From Micropterus salmoides (lineage: Eukaryota; Chordata; Actinopteri; Centrarchiformes; Centrarchidae): 64,000 nucleotides of DNA. Location: NCBI RefSeq assembly GCF_014851395.1, contig NW_024044348.1, positions 23,127,890-23,191,889 on the forward strand. The letters run 5' to 3'. The notes under the pieces were generated by a model. That model was not told where the DNA came from. It saw nothing but the letters and a program-made list of their open reading frames with translations, and did not search any database. Each line of letters begins with the position of its first letter. Positions within the stretch are counted from its first letter, which is position 1. The translations under genes and the position numbers were made by a program. Shown here piece by piece: positions 10,380 through 23,067 of this stretch.

Positions 10380-12636
10380 GCATTTATCTGTTTGTGTTAA
10401 TGTGTGTACTTACATTTACTACATAATGTTTTCTGGACTCATATTAAACATACAGTATGCAGAAGGGACAGTAAGCAATTTCACGTTTGTGACTTTGTTA
10501 CCGTGTCGGTAATACTTCATCAGAGAAGTTGTGAGGCTAGATGTGCATATTCTACGTGTCCCCTGGGTTCAGTATGGTGAGGCGTTTACAACGAGCTTTA
10601 TGGACTGAATGTTCCAGATACGACAGATGTGTAATTAGGGAACATACAACTAAATGCAAGATATAGTAGTACAACCATGTATAGTAGAAGAAGTTGTACC
10701 CCTATATTTTATTTTGGAATGTCTTCATACATGTATTATTTAATTTATCATTAAAAAAACAAACAACAACAGTTCTTGTCCCTTACCTTCCACAAATGGC
10801 TTTCAGTTATCAGATCTACAGTCTTCCCCATCTTTCCATCATAAACCTGCTCAGCTGCCACCAGCAAACCACTTTCTGCAACAACAACCAACTAAGCTGA
10901 ACCATTGCACCAAACCACCAATAGCCAATCTCAAAGAGCCAATGATGATGCCCTCCCAACACACACACACACACACACACAGCCTGTTGCCGTGGTAACA
11001 GTGCAGCATGTACCTCTATAGCTCTTATGTCTCTGGTTATGACTGTCTGTTTCCATTCTTAGGTGGCCGGATTGATCACAATTCTGCTCACCAAGTGGTG
11101 AATCAGGGTGGCACTTTTGCAGAACAGCTGAGAACGGCCTGAACTGAGAACGACTACCTGTTCCTTACTCAACAAACCATGAGGGAGGGAAACCCTGATT
11201 AATCCACTGCTTCCTTCAGGGTCTAAATATGTTCCATTCACACAGAAATGAGCCACGTGGACTTGAGGGATACAGCTAAAGACAGCCAGTGTCTTTGGGA
11301 ATGTTCTTTTATTTTTCTGAATATTACAATACTTTTCAGTAATTTTTAGATATACATTTCCAAGCAGAGAATAAGAGCTTGGTCAGCCTGCATGCTTCAC
11401 TCAATCAATCTTGTGGAAAAGTTTGGAGCTAAAACTGTTTATGACTGCGATGGATTTATCAATTATAAAATAATTTGCTGGTACGTTTTAAGTATGCTGG
11501 TACGTTTGAGGTTGCTCAGCATGTGGGATGTGGGAGTTATTTTTTATTTCTTAAATTTCAGGATTGTGTTGTGTAGTTTATGTTGAATGTCTTCTAACTT
11601 TTAACATGTTATCCTTTGGATTTGTAATCCACAAATCAATCAATAGCAACACAGAAGTAAGCTAATTAAGAAATTGTGTGTTTGGGGTGTGTTATCATAT
11701 GATACCGTTTTACTCACAAGGGTGGTAGAACCTGTTAAGATGCAAATAACCATGAAGGGAAACTAAACATTTTGACATGTAGCATCATATGAGCATTATA
11801 GAGCCATGTCAATGACATAATTGTAATTGTTGACATAACATTGTATCTAATAACATCATGTCAGTTCACTACCTTATTTAATAAATATTTAATTCATTCA
11901 CATTCACTAGCAAGGAAGGATTCTACATGCATGTAGTAATGAGACTATTTGCTGCTTGTGCTGTTTACACTTGAAAAGGCGACCAAATGATTTCTCATAA
12001 GTTAGAACAATCCGTTGTCTGAGTTGAGACGCCTGCTTCCAGTGTGCTCAGAATGATGCTCCATGTCTGAATAATTCATTCTACCAATTCTGCTGAAACC
12101 TTCTGGATCTGACACAATGTGTCTGCGATTCCATTAAGTTCGCCTCATGCTTCATTTACATCTGCACACTCACGTTATCATCACAAAATACTTTTTTGGT
12201 GGTCAGCAGTATCATCCAAACATTCATGTGCGTATTGATGTGTCATTCAGTAGAAATAGCATGGGCATCAAAGAGGCATCGACTTGCAACATTCTATTGA
12301 CATTTGATGTAGCGTTCCACTTTATTGAATACAGGAGGCTGATGGAGAAAAATGTTCAGAGCCACATTTGCAGAAACTTGTGCACTGAGGACTTCTTCGC
12401 CCTGTTGATTTGCCAAGCAAAGATATTGAAAGAGTGCAGCCTTTCCTGGCTTGACATTGTATCACTGTAAGAGAGTCAGTAAAGCTTATTCTGTATGTGA
12501 CATTAACACATGTACACACGCTTCCATAACCAAGCCATGAAATAAAAATAGCTTGAAGCCTTTTGGTTAAATGGAATAACACAAAAGCCAGTTCAGGAGA
12601 AATAAACAGGATTTGAAGAAGCAAGAGTTCTATTAC
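10378..12636. other. intergenic sequence, no gene assigned
   Basis: A minus-strand open stretch at 11059-11340 (HFCVNGTYLDPEG, GLLSKEQVVVL) looks somewhat protein-like but matches nothing I recognise. A second open stretch at 12340-12470 on the plus strand is similar. Both may be decayed mobile-element code or chance. Confidence 0.3.
10959..10982. repeat. (AC)n microsatellite
   Basis: An uninterrupted AC dinucleotide run of about 24 bp. Confidence 0.95.
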
Positions 12637-12806
12637 CTGTGAAAAATAATTCCCTGGGGAGAGAGCACAGTCTGGTCGGCACAGTACATGTAAGCGCTGC
12701 CAAAAATGTTGTGGCAGACCTCTAAGGTCCGTCTATTGCAGAGAATTAGTTTGGACAGTAAATCTTCCCCAGTTGATGTCCACATAAGGAAAAAGCTCCC
12801 TTTCTG
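12637..12806 (-). other. unidentified exon-like segment
   Basis: On the minus strand a stop-free 170-nt segment is bounded by a pyrimidine-containing acceptor (TTATGTTTGCAG just above 12806) and a donor GTAATA (12631-12636). It reads KGSFFLMWTSTGEDLLSKL, RRTLEVCHNIFGSAYMYC and QTVLSPQGIIF, with a protein-like composition. I do not recognise the family. It may be an exon of an unknown gene 3' of spondin 1, a pseudogene or mobile-element code; no partner exons were identified. Confidence 0.3.
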
Positions 12807-12849
12807 CTGCAAACATAACACCGTCACACTTGAAACCCATCAGTTAGCT

Positions 12850-13195
12850 AAATGTCAAGCATGCTTTAAGCATGTAAACGCCTGGGTGACCTGCAATTTT
12901 CTGATGTTAAACTTAGACAAATAACTGAAGTTATTGTACTTGGCTCCAAACACCTCCAAGATGCATTATGTAAAGACACAGTTACTCTATGTGGCATTGC
13001 CCTGAACTCCAGCACCACTGTAAGGAATCTGAGAGTTCTCTTTGATCAGCATATGTCCTTTAACTCCCACATAAAACAAACTTCAAGGACTGTTTTTTTA
13101 ACCTATGTAATATTGCAAAAATCATGCACAACCTGTCTCAAGATGATGAGGAAAAACTAGTCAATGCATTTGCTACTTCTAGGCTGATTGTGGCC
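12850..13195 (+). mobile_element. L2-type LINE fragment, after the RT core
   Basis: Across two frames the plus strand reads CNFLMLNLDK, TEVIVLGSKHLQDAL, GIALNSSTTVRNLRVLFDQ, MSFNSHIKQTSRTVF and LVNAFATSRL, the segment that follows the catalytic RT motifs in L2-clade LINEs. At least two frameshifts and a stop show that it is dead. Neither the catalytic core nor the 3' tail is present. Confidence 0.8.
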
Positions 13196-16100
13196 TGACT
13201 TAAGTGACTTTTAGATTGTAAGCATTAAAAAAACAGTAAAATTCAAATTAATTGTGAAGAGATTCTACGTGTTTCTCTTCACCAGTATGAAGCTACAGTT
13301 GCAGACGTAACACAATATTAACCTGTGACAGCAGCCTCAGACCTGACAATTTACACATCCTGTTTTGAAAGTAGTAAAGAAGAACTGGACTGGACATTTG
13401 GAGCATGCTAGTCTGCCGTGTGCCAACATCTTTAAGTGTGGAAACAGAGCTTTGTCACAACCTTGAGGTTCAAATCTTTCGTTGAGTCTTGGCAACACTG
13501 AATAGAGTGAGGATTGCAAGAGGATTTTCAGTAGAATAAATTAGCCTACAGTCAACCTTAAAACTTCACAAAATCCTTTTATATCCATCACAAGTACTAA
13601 CAACAATAATTAACTCTGGTAAGGAGGTCATGTTTTGTGTCTGACGGTCTGCAGTATTTCTCACATTTCCTTCATGAAATTCAGCACACAGATAGTCCTC
13701 TGGCCATGGAATAATGGATTCTGTTATGGTGGCGATCTGGATCTGGGATTTTTATTTAGCCATGACTATCAAAACTGTTGTTTTCAGCTATCAAACTAAC
13801 AGTGAGATGGTCCTAAGGGAATGTTTCCAGAGTGAAAAAACTACTAAACCCAATATTTCAAAAATAGGATTACTATCTGCTGTTGTCACCCTCAAGTTCC
13901 AAGAATTGTCCAGCACTGGCGGAGCTTTTTACTTTCTACCTGATTACCTGATGTTATGTTCTAATACTGAGATGAGAACTGTATACACACATATATATGG
14001 ACACACCGACAACAGTGTAATCTTTTTTGGAATCAAACAAATGAGGTTTGTTTAGTTAGACAGTATAGTGTACTTTATTACTGATGTTCCACATACATTG
14101 GTGTTATATTTTAATAAATATTAAATATTATATTACTACACCATGATTTTGATTCTGATCTGGGGCTCATTATAGTCAGGGCTTACATTCCCATATTTAA
14201 TTACCATAATACAAACTGTGGTATGTGCTGTAGTCAAAATATCCAAGACTTTCAATATTTTTAATGTGTTTGAGGCAAGGTCCACATGCTTGGAAATGAC
14301 ACTACATAAGACTGCCCCCCCATACACATGTATTTATTGTTTTTCCTTTTCCTATTTAAACTCTATTTGATCTACAAGGATTGAATGAATTGTTGGGACT
14401 GCTTTTAAATGTGATTGTACCTAAGAGGATTACATGTAACAAATAAACTGAAACTACACCTGATTTTAACCCCCTCTTTCTGTATGTTGTTGAAAGTTTG
14501 TATTTCCATTTTTAATTTTGATTTTTGCGGAATTTTAGCCACCACAGCGTACATTGTTTATACATAGGCCATCTGTGTGTGTGCACATGCATGGTATAGT
14601 ATAAGGGTCAGTATGTAAAACTTATTATTTATATAGCACAAATTTTTTCACACAGGTCAGAAAGTGCTGTACATAGTATCAAGCATAAACATAAAAACGC
14701 AAGGCTCATACAAGAGAATAACATTTAAAAGGTCATACAAATACACCCACATGCAAACGTAACACACAAAAGACCATAGAAAGCATTCAGCAACCAGATG
14801 ATACCCGTTGCACCCCTGTGGAATTATTGAAAAGCTAACCTAAGAAGTGAATTTTTAAACGTTTAAACGACGTGAGTCCCATCAGTGCAGAAGAAATCTG
14901 GCAATGCAGCATATGACACACTCAAGCTAATACAGATTCTGTCATGCAATGGGTAAAAATCTATCCACCTACGTAAGTTTTCAGTATGTCTTATGGGGCA
15001 TTAGGGCTATTCTAAAATTCTAAAAAGTAGTAGCAGAGATTATAATTTCTGATATAATTTGGGATTATAATACCTACAATTTCTTAGCATGTCTGACAAA
15101 AATGATATTATTACATTTGTGTTGTCACCCACTCAAGCTTTAATTTACAATGACAATCAGACTCCATAAGCCTCACAGTGACTCTCTATAGCCTTGCTGT
15201 GGAATGCCATTCAATTTCAGATTAGTGCCCTCTGAATCCCTGCAAATTGTGTTTCCCCAGCAACAGGAAGATAACATGACAGGAAAATCATCTTGTGCTA
15301 TCACTATAAAATGCTTTTTCTAGTCTTTGCCAGCACCAGAAAGTGGTGACAGTAAATTAAAGAGAGACAAAAAAACAACAACAAAAAAACGAACAAGACA
15401 ATAAGCAGACTAGCCATTTCAGTTTTAAAATTAAACATGCATAACACTGGAGGCAGATAATGAGCCATACCCTCTGGGAGGCTATCTGCTGCACTGGGGC
15501 TGCAAACTTCACACAGAAATATCCCAGCTCTGCCTTACAGACTGTAATTGTTTATTTAACTAAATGTTCTGAATATTCTCTAATGCTAACTGACATTTCA
15601 CAGATTCTTCCTGTTCTAACTCTGAACAGGTCATAAACTCAGGACATTGACTGTTGTTGTGGTCTATAAATTTGTGGGAAAGAGCCTTTGCAGGGCTTGC
15701 CACCATATTGATTTTCTCTCTGAGGTTTATTAGTTTATGAAATCCTATATTTCCTCTGTCTCTCTGTCCAGGTGGACTCCCTGCAAGGCCAATAAAAAGG
15801 CAAGCTACACTGTGCTTGTATTTCCTTCCTTATTTCAAAAACTGAAGGGCTGCTGCATTTACCGCTCCCTTTCTTCAGTATGTTTTGGCAATCAATAGAT
15901 GGAACTTGTCACATTAAAAAGGTTCAGAGGCAAATCAAACCAAAGCAAGCAGAATTTGCCAACTCAATCACCCACCATCCTAGTTCTACGCAGCTTTTTC
16001 CTCTCATGCCTGCCTGCCTTTACAAAGCCAAACAAAATGTCTGCTGTCAAGATGAAAGAAAACAATAATAATCCACTTTATATAACCAAACCCCATTCAG

Positions 16101-16920
16101 TTGAGGCTTCCTTCTGTCACTCTGAATAAATTAAAGGGAAACAAAAGATGCCATACCAGTATGGGGAATGCCTGCATATCTGTCATGCAACAATCTGAAG
16201 ACTAGGCTTTGTTTGTATGTAAAATTATTCATGAAATAAAATATATATTATTAAAATGAAAAGATATTGGTGATATATTAAGCTTCATTAACATGTATAT
16301 TATTATGTAGATTACCAAAGGGGAAAGGAGGCGATTATATCATATTAAAAAACTTAAATTCTTAAATTGGTATATGAGGTATAACAGTAATTATGCTGAT
16401 GAGTGGACAATTTAATTAATTAAAAGATAATGTGAGCTTGTAAACTTCTAGGAGAGCATGTTTACCGACAAACAAAATGGCAAATATAAATATAATATAA
16501 GTAATATAACTTTTGGCACGATTTTATCTAAACATCATACAGATATTGCTACAAGGCAGAGATGCTGTTTAGGAAGAAAACACATTTGAGTTTGATCATA
16601 TTCACTTTACCACCATGGGGTCAGAGATTGTGTATTTTCTTTCTCACTCCTTGTTCAAGACGATCTGCTTTGGCCGAATGTTTTCTCTAATCTTCTCTAA
16701 TTGCTCTAAAAAAAGAGTAAATCCCACCAAAAAATCAGAGATCAGAAGCTGAATGAAACTAAAACCCTAAACCCCAGTGTTTTCAAAAATGGTGGTCTTA
16801 GATTTACACATTTGTAGTTAATGTGTCAAACCATAGACTGTATAAAGAAAGATGCAAAAAGAGACTATGTTCCAGCAATCATCACAAACAACTTTTATGC
16901 TCCTGCTCTTGTCAGCTGCA
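13196..16920. other. intergenic sequence with no gene recognised
   Basis: No conserved exon or RNA gene was seen. Around 14620-14870 a TTATTTATATAGCACA block followed by AAAGTGCTGTACAT resembles the inverted 3' end of a fish LINE, but it is weak. Confidence 0.35.
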
Positions 16921-16924
16921 ATCC

Positions 16925-17045
16925 AAAGCCAATACACTATAGTCAAGTCAAGTCAGGTAGATTTGTAAAGCCCAACATCATATACAGTGTCTCAAACCCA
17001 CAACAGAAATAGTCTCTCGAAAAGGACAAGAAAAAACTCCACAAA
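16925..17045 (-). repeat. LINE 3' end relic
   Basis: AAGTCAAGTCAGGTAGATTTG followed by TAAAGCCCAACATCA, with GGACAAGAAAAAACTCC downstream, corresponds to the inverted 3' end of a common fish LINE. No coding sequence is attached. Confidence 0.5.
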
Positions 17046-17389
17046 CACTTTTGTGAACAAACTTTTCAAAGAAACCTCAGGACATGGACTTCAGACACAT
17101 CTTCTCTCCTCCTGGGACAGCTGTGTGTGTCTGATAGGAGGTGTAGGTAAAATATCAGATGATTAAAACAGCAGGAGTGCTTTGTGGCATAGAGGGCAGG
17201 GGAACTTAAACAATGAAAAAGGCTCAACCATTATCGTATTTAATATAAATTGGTGGACAAAATATTAGAAATCAGAAATACCTCTATAAAGCAGTCAATC
17301 TCAACAGCAATAAAAACTACAGCCTCTAAAATGATCACAACTCCACCAGTTTGAACAAAAACATCATAACCTTCAAGTTTGAAGTTAAG

Positions 17390-18320
17390 GTTTATTGCAG
17401 GGAAATTGCGCTAAACTGCATTCGTTTTAACCCGGTGTACCAAATGAGCTGGGAACTAAGTAGTGCGTTACATACACACAGACGGCATGTTAGATATACA
17501 AGGTAAGGTACATGGCACATTTAATCGTCATATTACAACAGGGTTGTAAAATTAAATGCACTTTGTAGTTCCCTTCTGCTACAAAGCAGACAATATGTAC
17601 AAAAATTATAAAATGGTAAAGAGAAATAAACTATATTGCATGAAGCAGTTTTAAGGATGAATTGAATTTAAGAGTGTCATAGCCTGGGGGAAAAGCTGTT
17701 CTGTCCTTTAGTATCCTTTGGGCTCTACGCAAGCACCTCATCTCACCAATATCACTGATGCTCGGTAGATGGTACCAATGATGTTCTGAGCGTTTTTTAA
17801 TCACTTGCTGCATGCCAGTTTGTGATGTTTCCAGTCAGGATGCTTTCTATTGCTCCTCTGTAAAAATTTGCCTCCTTAAGTTTCCTTTAGACATACAGTT
17901 GTTTCTGAGCTCCCTTTCCCATGTCGGGTTCTCTTTGATCTTTATTTCCAGGAACCTAAAACTGTTCACCTGCACCATCTGTGTGTGTTTTTGTCTCCTT
18001 TTTCCTAAAATCAACCATCAGCTCCTTGGTTTTGCTGATGTTGAGTAGGTTGTTCTCTGTGCACCACTCTGCAAAATTGTCCCATCGTTATTTTAAATTC
18101 AGCCGATAATATAGTGTTGTCGTTCTCAAACTTCACAAACAAACAGAATTCTCACTCCCTATGGGGCTCTGGTGTTGAGCACTAGGGTGCAGGAGGAGTG
18201 GTGCCAATCCAACCTATATGGGGTCTGTTTGAAGTCCAATATCCAGTTGAAGTGGGGTACTAAGTTTGCCAATCAGTTTCATGGGGGAGACTGTGTTGAA
18301 TGGAAAGCTGAACGCTAACA
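17390..18320 (-). mobile_element. decayed CR1/L2-group LINE, RT region
   Basis: The plus strand carries the inverted landmarks of fish LINE RT code in order: TGGTACCAATGATGTTCTGA, CACCTGCACCATCTG, TCAGCTCCTTGGTTTTGCTG, TTGAGTAGGTTGTTC, and near 18240 TATCCAGTTGAAGTGGGG, then ACTGTGTTGAATGGAAAGCTG. All frames are broken. The upstream side of the relic stops just before the hAT insertion at 18334. Confidence 0.6.
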
Positions 18321-18576
18321 CGCCAAGACAGGGCAGTGGTGGAAGAATTACTCAATTTTCATACTTAAGTAAAAGTACAGATACCACATGAAAAATGTTA
18401 CTCAAGTAAAAGTAAAAGTCATCCAGTATAAACCTACTCAAGTAAAAGTAAAAAAATACCTGTTTTTAAAAATACTTAAGCAATCAAAAGTAAAAGAACT
18501 ACAGATCAAAATCTATTGATCTTACAAAACGTAATCTGTGTTTTTAAATTCACTCAAGACAGATTTGAATACAGCA

Positions 18577-18601
18577 TTATAATAATAATAATAATAATAA
18601 T
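18577..18601. repeat. (AAT)n microsatellite, LINE tail
   Basis: A run of AAT units directly at the 3' end of the minus-strand L2 LINE, the usual tail of that clade. Confidence 0.9.
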
Positions 18602-19553
18602 CTTTATTTGTAGATCACTTTTCAAAAACAAGTTACAAAGTGCTTTAACAAGTGTAAAGACAATAATACCCAAGAGACAATAATACAAAAACAATACAAG
18701 ATAAAAGCAAGAAAACATTGAAAAGACTAAAATACACGTTTAAGATAAATATAAAATAAGTAAAATAGAATAAAATAAAAGGGATAAAATAAAGTAAAAT
18801 AAAATCGGGAAAGGCTCTCCTATAAAAGTATGTTTTAAGAAGGGACTTAAAAGAGTTCACTGACTCAGCCGACCTGATTTCCTTGGGCAGGCTGTTCCAG
18901 AGCCTCGAGGCCCTGATAGCAAACGCTCTGTCCCCTTTAGTTTTCAGTCGAGACTCTGGAACAGACAACAGACCTCTGCCCGAGGATCTTAAGGTGCGTG
19001 CTGGTGCGTATGGGACTAAAAGGTCAGAAATATAACAAGGCGAGAGGCCATGGAAAGCTTTAAAAGTGATCAATAAAATTAAAAGTCAATTCTAAAACAT
19101 ACTGGGAGCCAGTGTAGTGAAGCTAAAATAGGGGTAATGTGGTCATATTTCTTTTCTCTGGTTAAAAGCCTGGCAGCTGAGTTCTGGACAGTCTGGAGTC
19201 GATCAGTAGATTTTTGGGTTAAAAAAGTGAAAAGACTGTTGCAATAATCCAGGCGTGATGAGATGAAGGCGTGTAAAATGGTCTCGGTGTCCTTAAAAGT
19301 TAACATAGATCGAATTTTTGCTATATTTCTAAGTTGATAAAAACATGAACAAATTTAAATTACTATCAAACCAGACACCAAGGTTCTTTGCAACAGGCTT
19401 AATGTGATTTACTAGGGAACCTAGCAAAACAAATACTACCATCTGCTGGGACCCGATGACCAGGATTTCTGTTTTGTCTGAGTTCAGCTGGAGGAAATTA
19501 TTTGACATCCATTTTTTAACTTCACAAAGGCAGTCGGTAAGTGAACTCAGCAT

Positions 19554-20219
19554 TCAAGGGTCTGTGGATCTGACGGGCAAGTACATTTGTGTGTCATCAG
19601 CATAAATATGAAAAGAAATGCCATGTTTATGGATAATATGTCCAAGGGGAAGCAGATACAAGGAAAACAAAATGGGTCCTATGACCGACCCCTGAGGCAC
19701 ACCGTATTTAACTGGACAGAACGAGGAGACATAGTTGTTTACAGACACGCAAAACTTCCTATTTGACAGGTAGGATGAAAACCATTCTAGGGCCATACCA
19801 GAGATCCCCACCCAGTGCCTCAATCTGTCTAACATGATGTTGTGATCAATGGTGTCAAAAGCAGCGTTAAAGTCCAGGAGTACCAGGACTGAGCACATAC
19901 CTTCATCAGCAGACATTAAAAGGTCATTGGTGACTTTAAGCAGGGTAGTCTCAGTGCTGTGGTACTTCCTGAAACCAGACTGAAACTTTTCAAATATTTT
20001 GTTATTTTCCAGTACAGTGAGCAGCTGTTTGGACACAATTCTTTCTAGAATCTTTGCAATAAAAGGCAGTTTTGAAATTGCTCTAACATTTTGATGGAGG
20101 GACGGATCTAAACCAGGTTTCTTTAAAAGTGGGTTCATGCAAGCCAAATAATCACAGACACAGCCAGTAGATAGGGAGCTGTTAAAAACAGAGATCAAAT
20201 GGGGCCCAACAGAATCCAT
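19554..20219 (-). pseudogene. L2-type reverse transcriptase domain
   Basis: This 221-residue open stretch covers RT motifs 1 to 5: GFRKYHSTET, FNAAFDTIDHN (catalytic Asp), GVPQGSVIGP and YADDTQMY (catalytic Asp pair). The residues needed for catalysis are visible, but the endonuclease and the N-terminal region are missing and later blocks are out of frame. It is the best preserved LINE RT in the window. Confidence 0.88.
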
Positions 20220-20220
20220 T

Positions 20221-21882
20221 AGTCATAGTGAATCACAATAAGGAAAACTGAGTCGCAAGAGGACAAGTGGATATCTCCTGGATATGTGGAGCATAGGTCT
20301 GCATTATTGCTTTGCTGGTGTGGTTGTATCCCCTGACAGACACAGAACCCCATTTGATACTTTGGGTATGTTAGGATGAGACAAGTAGGCGGAAACCAAA
20401 ACTAACTGAAACACTTCTCAATTCACAATCTCAGCAAAAATCCACACACGTTTACTTCAGAACCTCTCATAGGTGTAAGTGCAACGCATAGTCCCAAACA
20501 GAGCAAGGTTGGCTTCAGTTTTTAGATGTTTATATTCCAAAACTCTACCAGCTACTTTTCCGCTCAGTCATAAACTGGCTGCGACTTACACTGCAAAAAC
20601 AGAGCCGATCTGCTGCACAGTCACACCTGACACCACAATGCTCTCACTGCAATCCTTCCTCTGTAAGAAGCCTGAATAGAAACCTCTACTAAAAAAATCT
20701 AGTGCTGGTTTGAATGGACCTTTGCACATTAACTCAGACCTCATGAAGTCTGTTAAGACTGGGGGCCAATCTGCTGGGTCATTTGGTGGAGCAGCAACTG
20801 TTCCATTAGGGTCTAAGCTGGCTGCACATCTCTGGCTGTGCTGGTACTGGCTGAGGCTGGATGTGGATCAGCTGTGTTTATATTGGCTAACTGGCTGGAG
20901 TCTGTTCTTGTACTAGCTGATGATCCAGCATGTACTCTACTGACAAACTTCAGCATAGCCCCTGTAAATTATAGATATTTTCTATATATCAGACCCATTC
21001 AAAGTGGCTCCTCCAGGTTTCCTTCAATACATTTTCAAATATAAAATACTATTTATAAAATGACTAGGCTCAATGGGGTGATGCTTATTATTAACTGAGA
21101 TGTGCATCCATATCGCAGTCTGTCCAGCTTATCAACATTTTAATAGTCAAATGATATATGAGGAGTGCCATCACATCCTGTCTGGACTGGTCCCACAGAT
21201 GTTTCTTGCTTGAATGCGTGAGTTTAATTTGGATGATCATATGAACGCATTTCCATGCGCAACGTGGCCATCTTGCCCGACATACAGTTTATAAACACCG
21301 TCAACAAACGTAAAAAAGAGTTATATTTCACTCAATATTGTTCTGTCACAGCAACCAAGACATGACAGAGCTGCGCTGCTCAGCTGGTTAGCAGGACGGA
21401 CAGACAGAAAGATTCACTGCAGCTGCACATTAGGCTAAGTGTGATCTGCTGACTTGGAGAGGAGAGAACACAAGTTTACCTGACTGCTGTTCCCGCACTT
21501 CACTCTCATTGAGTTTTTCTCTTCTGGTGCCTAGGATAGTCCCTCTTCATCTTCTCATCAAAGTTGTAAACATTCGCGTTCACCTTTGACAGGAAAGTGA
21601 GGTGGGGCCATCCAACTCTGACTGTCACTGCGTATGCCGGCTGGCTGAAGTTGATTTGCGCCGAGTCAGCTTTATCAGTTTTACATTTGTTTTTCAATGC
21701 TGCTCACTCTGGTGCGGTGCATAGGCTTCTAGTAGCCTACCAATGTAACAAAGTCTCCTGCAGAATGTAACCGAGTAAAAAGTCGATATTGGACTTAAAG
21801 TAAAAAGTTGCAACAACTAAGAATACTCAAGTAAAGTACAGATATCGAAAAAAACCACTTAAGTACAGTAACAAAGTATTTG
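20221..21882. other. interior of the hAT element
   Basis: No transposase or gene motif is visible here. The subterminal part at 21770-21880 repeats the AGTAAAAAGT and CAAGTAAAGTACAGATATCG motifs of the left end in inverted orientation. Confidence 0.55.
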
Positions 21883-21884
21883 TA

Positions 21885-23067
21885 GTGGAGACCGGGTATG
21901 GTTGTAACATGGGGAGAGTTGTAACAACACCAATTCCACAAAATAGAGATAAGATAGGAGTTAGGTGATCATTTCAGCATTTAACTACTAAGAGGTGCAT
22001 TCAGAATATATCTAGAGAAAAAAATGATTTTGAGGTAAGTAAATTTTGTGACCTAGACTATATTTTGTTTAGTATCTATACTATTGCAGATATAATTGTT
22101 TGACTTATATTAGATTGAAATATAGTTTCTCAGGCAACATGTGATGCATTTTTTCCTTTCTAATTTAAACCACTATGGTAATACTGCTAGCTAAACACAG
22201 GCTGACAGGGGTGGGGTGGGTTGTAACACTTCTTTTAAAAGTGTTCCAACCATTTCTTTGATTTTAATATTTTTCAGAGTGCCCTTTGCAGTCTGGGCCC
22301 ACCAAACCTGCACTCCAGGGTTACCAGCACTCCAGGGTTACCAGCATTAATTTGTCAGCACTGTGACCAGTACTCCCCATTCACATGTTGTACACATGTT
22401 GGCGTGTGAATCGTCACTAGACCTTTTCTATACTCGGTTGAAATGTGTATGGGCACCTTGTGAGAAGTCCCGGTACGCCAAAGTGTTGGTATACGTACCG
22501 GTGAATACCGGCCCACTTCAAGCACTGACTGTGACTCTGAATAAGAATATACACACATTGAAACACACACACACATACACCTATTTTTAGTTAGACCTAA
22601 GGATGTACAGATATGCTATTTAATTAGGAACATTTTAGTAGTATTTTTTAAGTATACTTTTAAGTAAGTTTATTTTATAGATAAATTTACATACACATAC
22701 TGTTCATGTACGTGAGTCATCAGACAGTCTGTTACAGCAAGAGTGAAACATTGTTCTTTGATATCACTACCTGTTTTGGAAGCTTATCATATAGTGTGGC
22801 ATCTATTTTTGATTCTTTTGTGTGATTGTTACAACTTACCCCAGCATGAGTTACAGCCCCGCTATTGGGGTAGGTTGTAACAAGGGAACACAATGCATTT
22901 GACATCAACTCACAAGGTCTGTGATATTCTTGTAGAGGATTGAATTGGTGCCATTTGTGGTGAACATATGTGGGTACTTTGTATAAAAATTTGAGAACTC
23001 TAGCTAAAAAATTCAGTGAGTTATAGTTACTGAAGCAAAAAGTGTTACAACCATACCCGGTCTCCCC
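21885..23067. mobile_element. 1.2-kb TA-flanked inverted-repeat transposon (MITE-like)
   Basis: The left end reads GTGGAGACCGGGTATGGTTG and the right end, inverted, GGGGAGACCGGGTATGGTTG, both continuing GTAACA; the ends match over about 25 bp with one difference. TA dinucleotides (21883-21884 and 23068-23069) flank it, consistent with the Tc1/mariner target rule. The motif GTTGTAAC recurs through the interior. No transposase frame is visible. It lies within the hAT right subterminal repeat. Confidence 0.85.

Larger units (their letters stand above)
18577..20220 (-). mobile_element. 5'-truncated L2-type LINE
   Basis: The minus strand contains a long stretch of RT (20219-19554) with LLKKPGLDPSL, AISKLPFIAKILE, EKFQSGFRKYHSTETTLL, LLDFNAAFDTIDHNIML, YGVPQGSVIGPILFSLYL and the catalytic YADDTQMY. 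Then come SDKTEILVIGSQ (19329-19553), SRLDYCNSLF (19079-19306) and the C-terminal SGRGLLSVPES and RASRLWNSLPKEIR (18645-19073). It ends in an (ATT)n tail at 18577-18601. Frameshifts separate the blocks. Its 5' cut lies within 19 bp of the sequence at which the 1520-1739 fragment ends. Confidence 0.92.
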
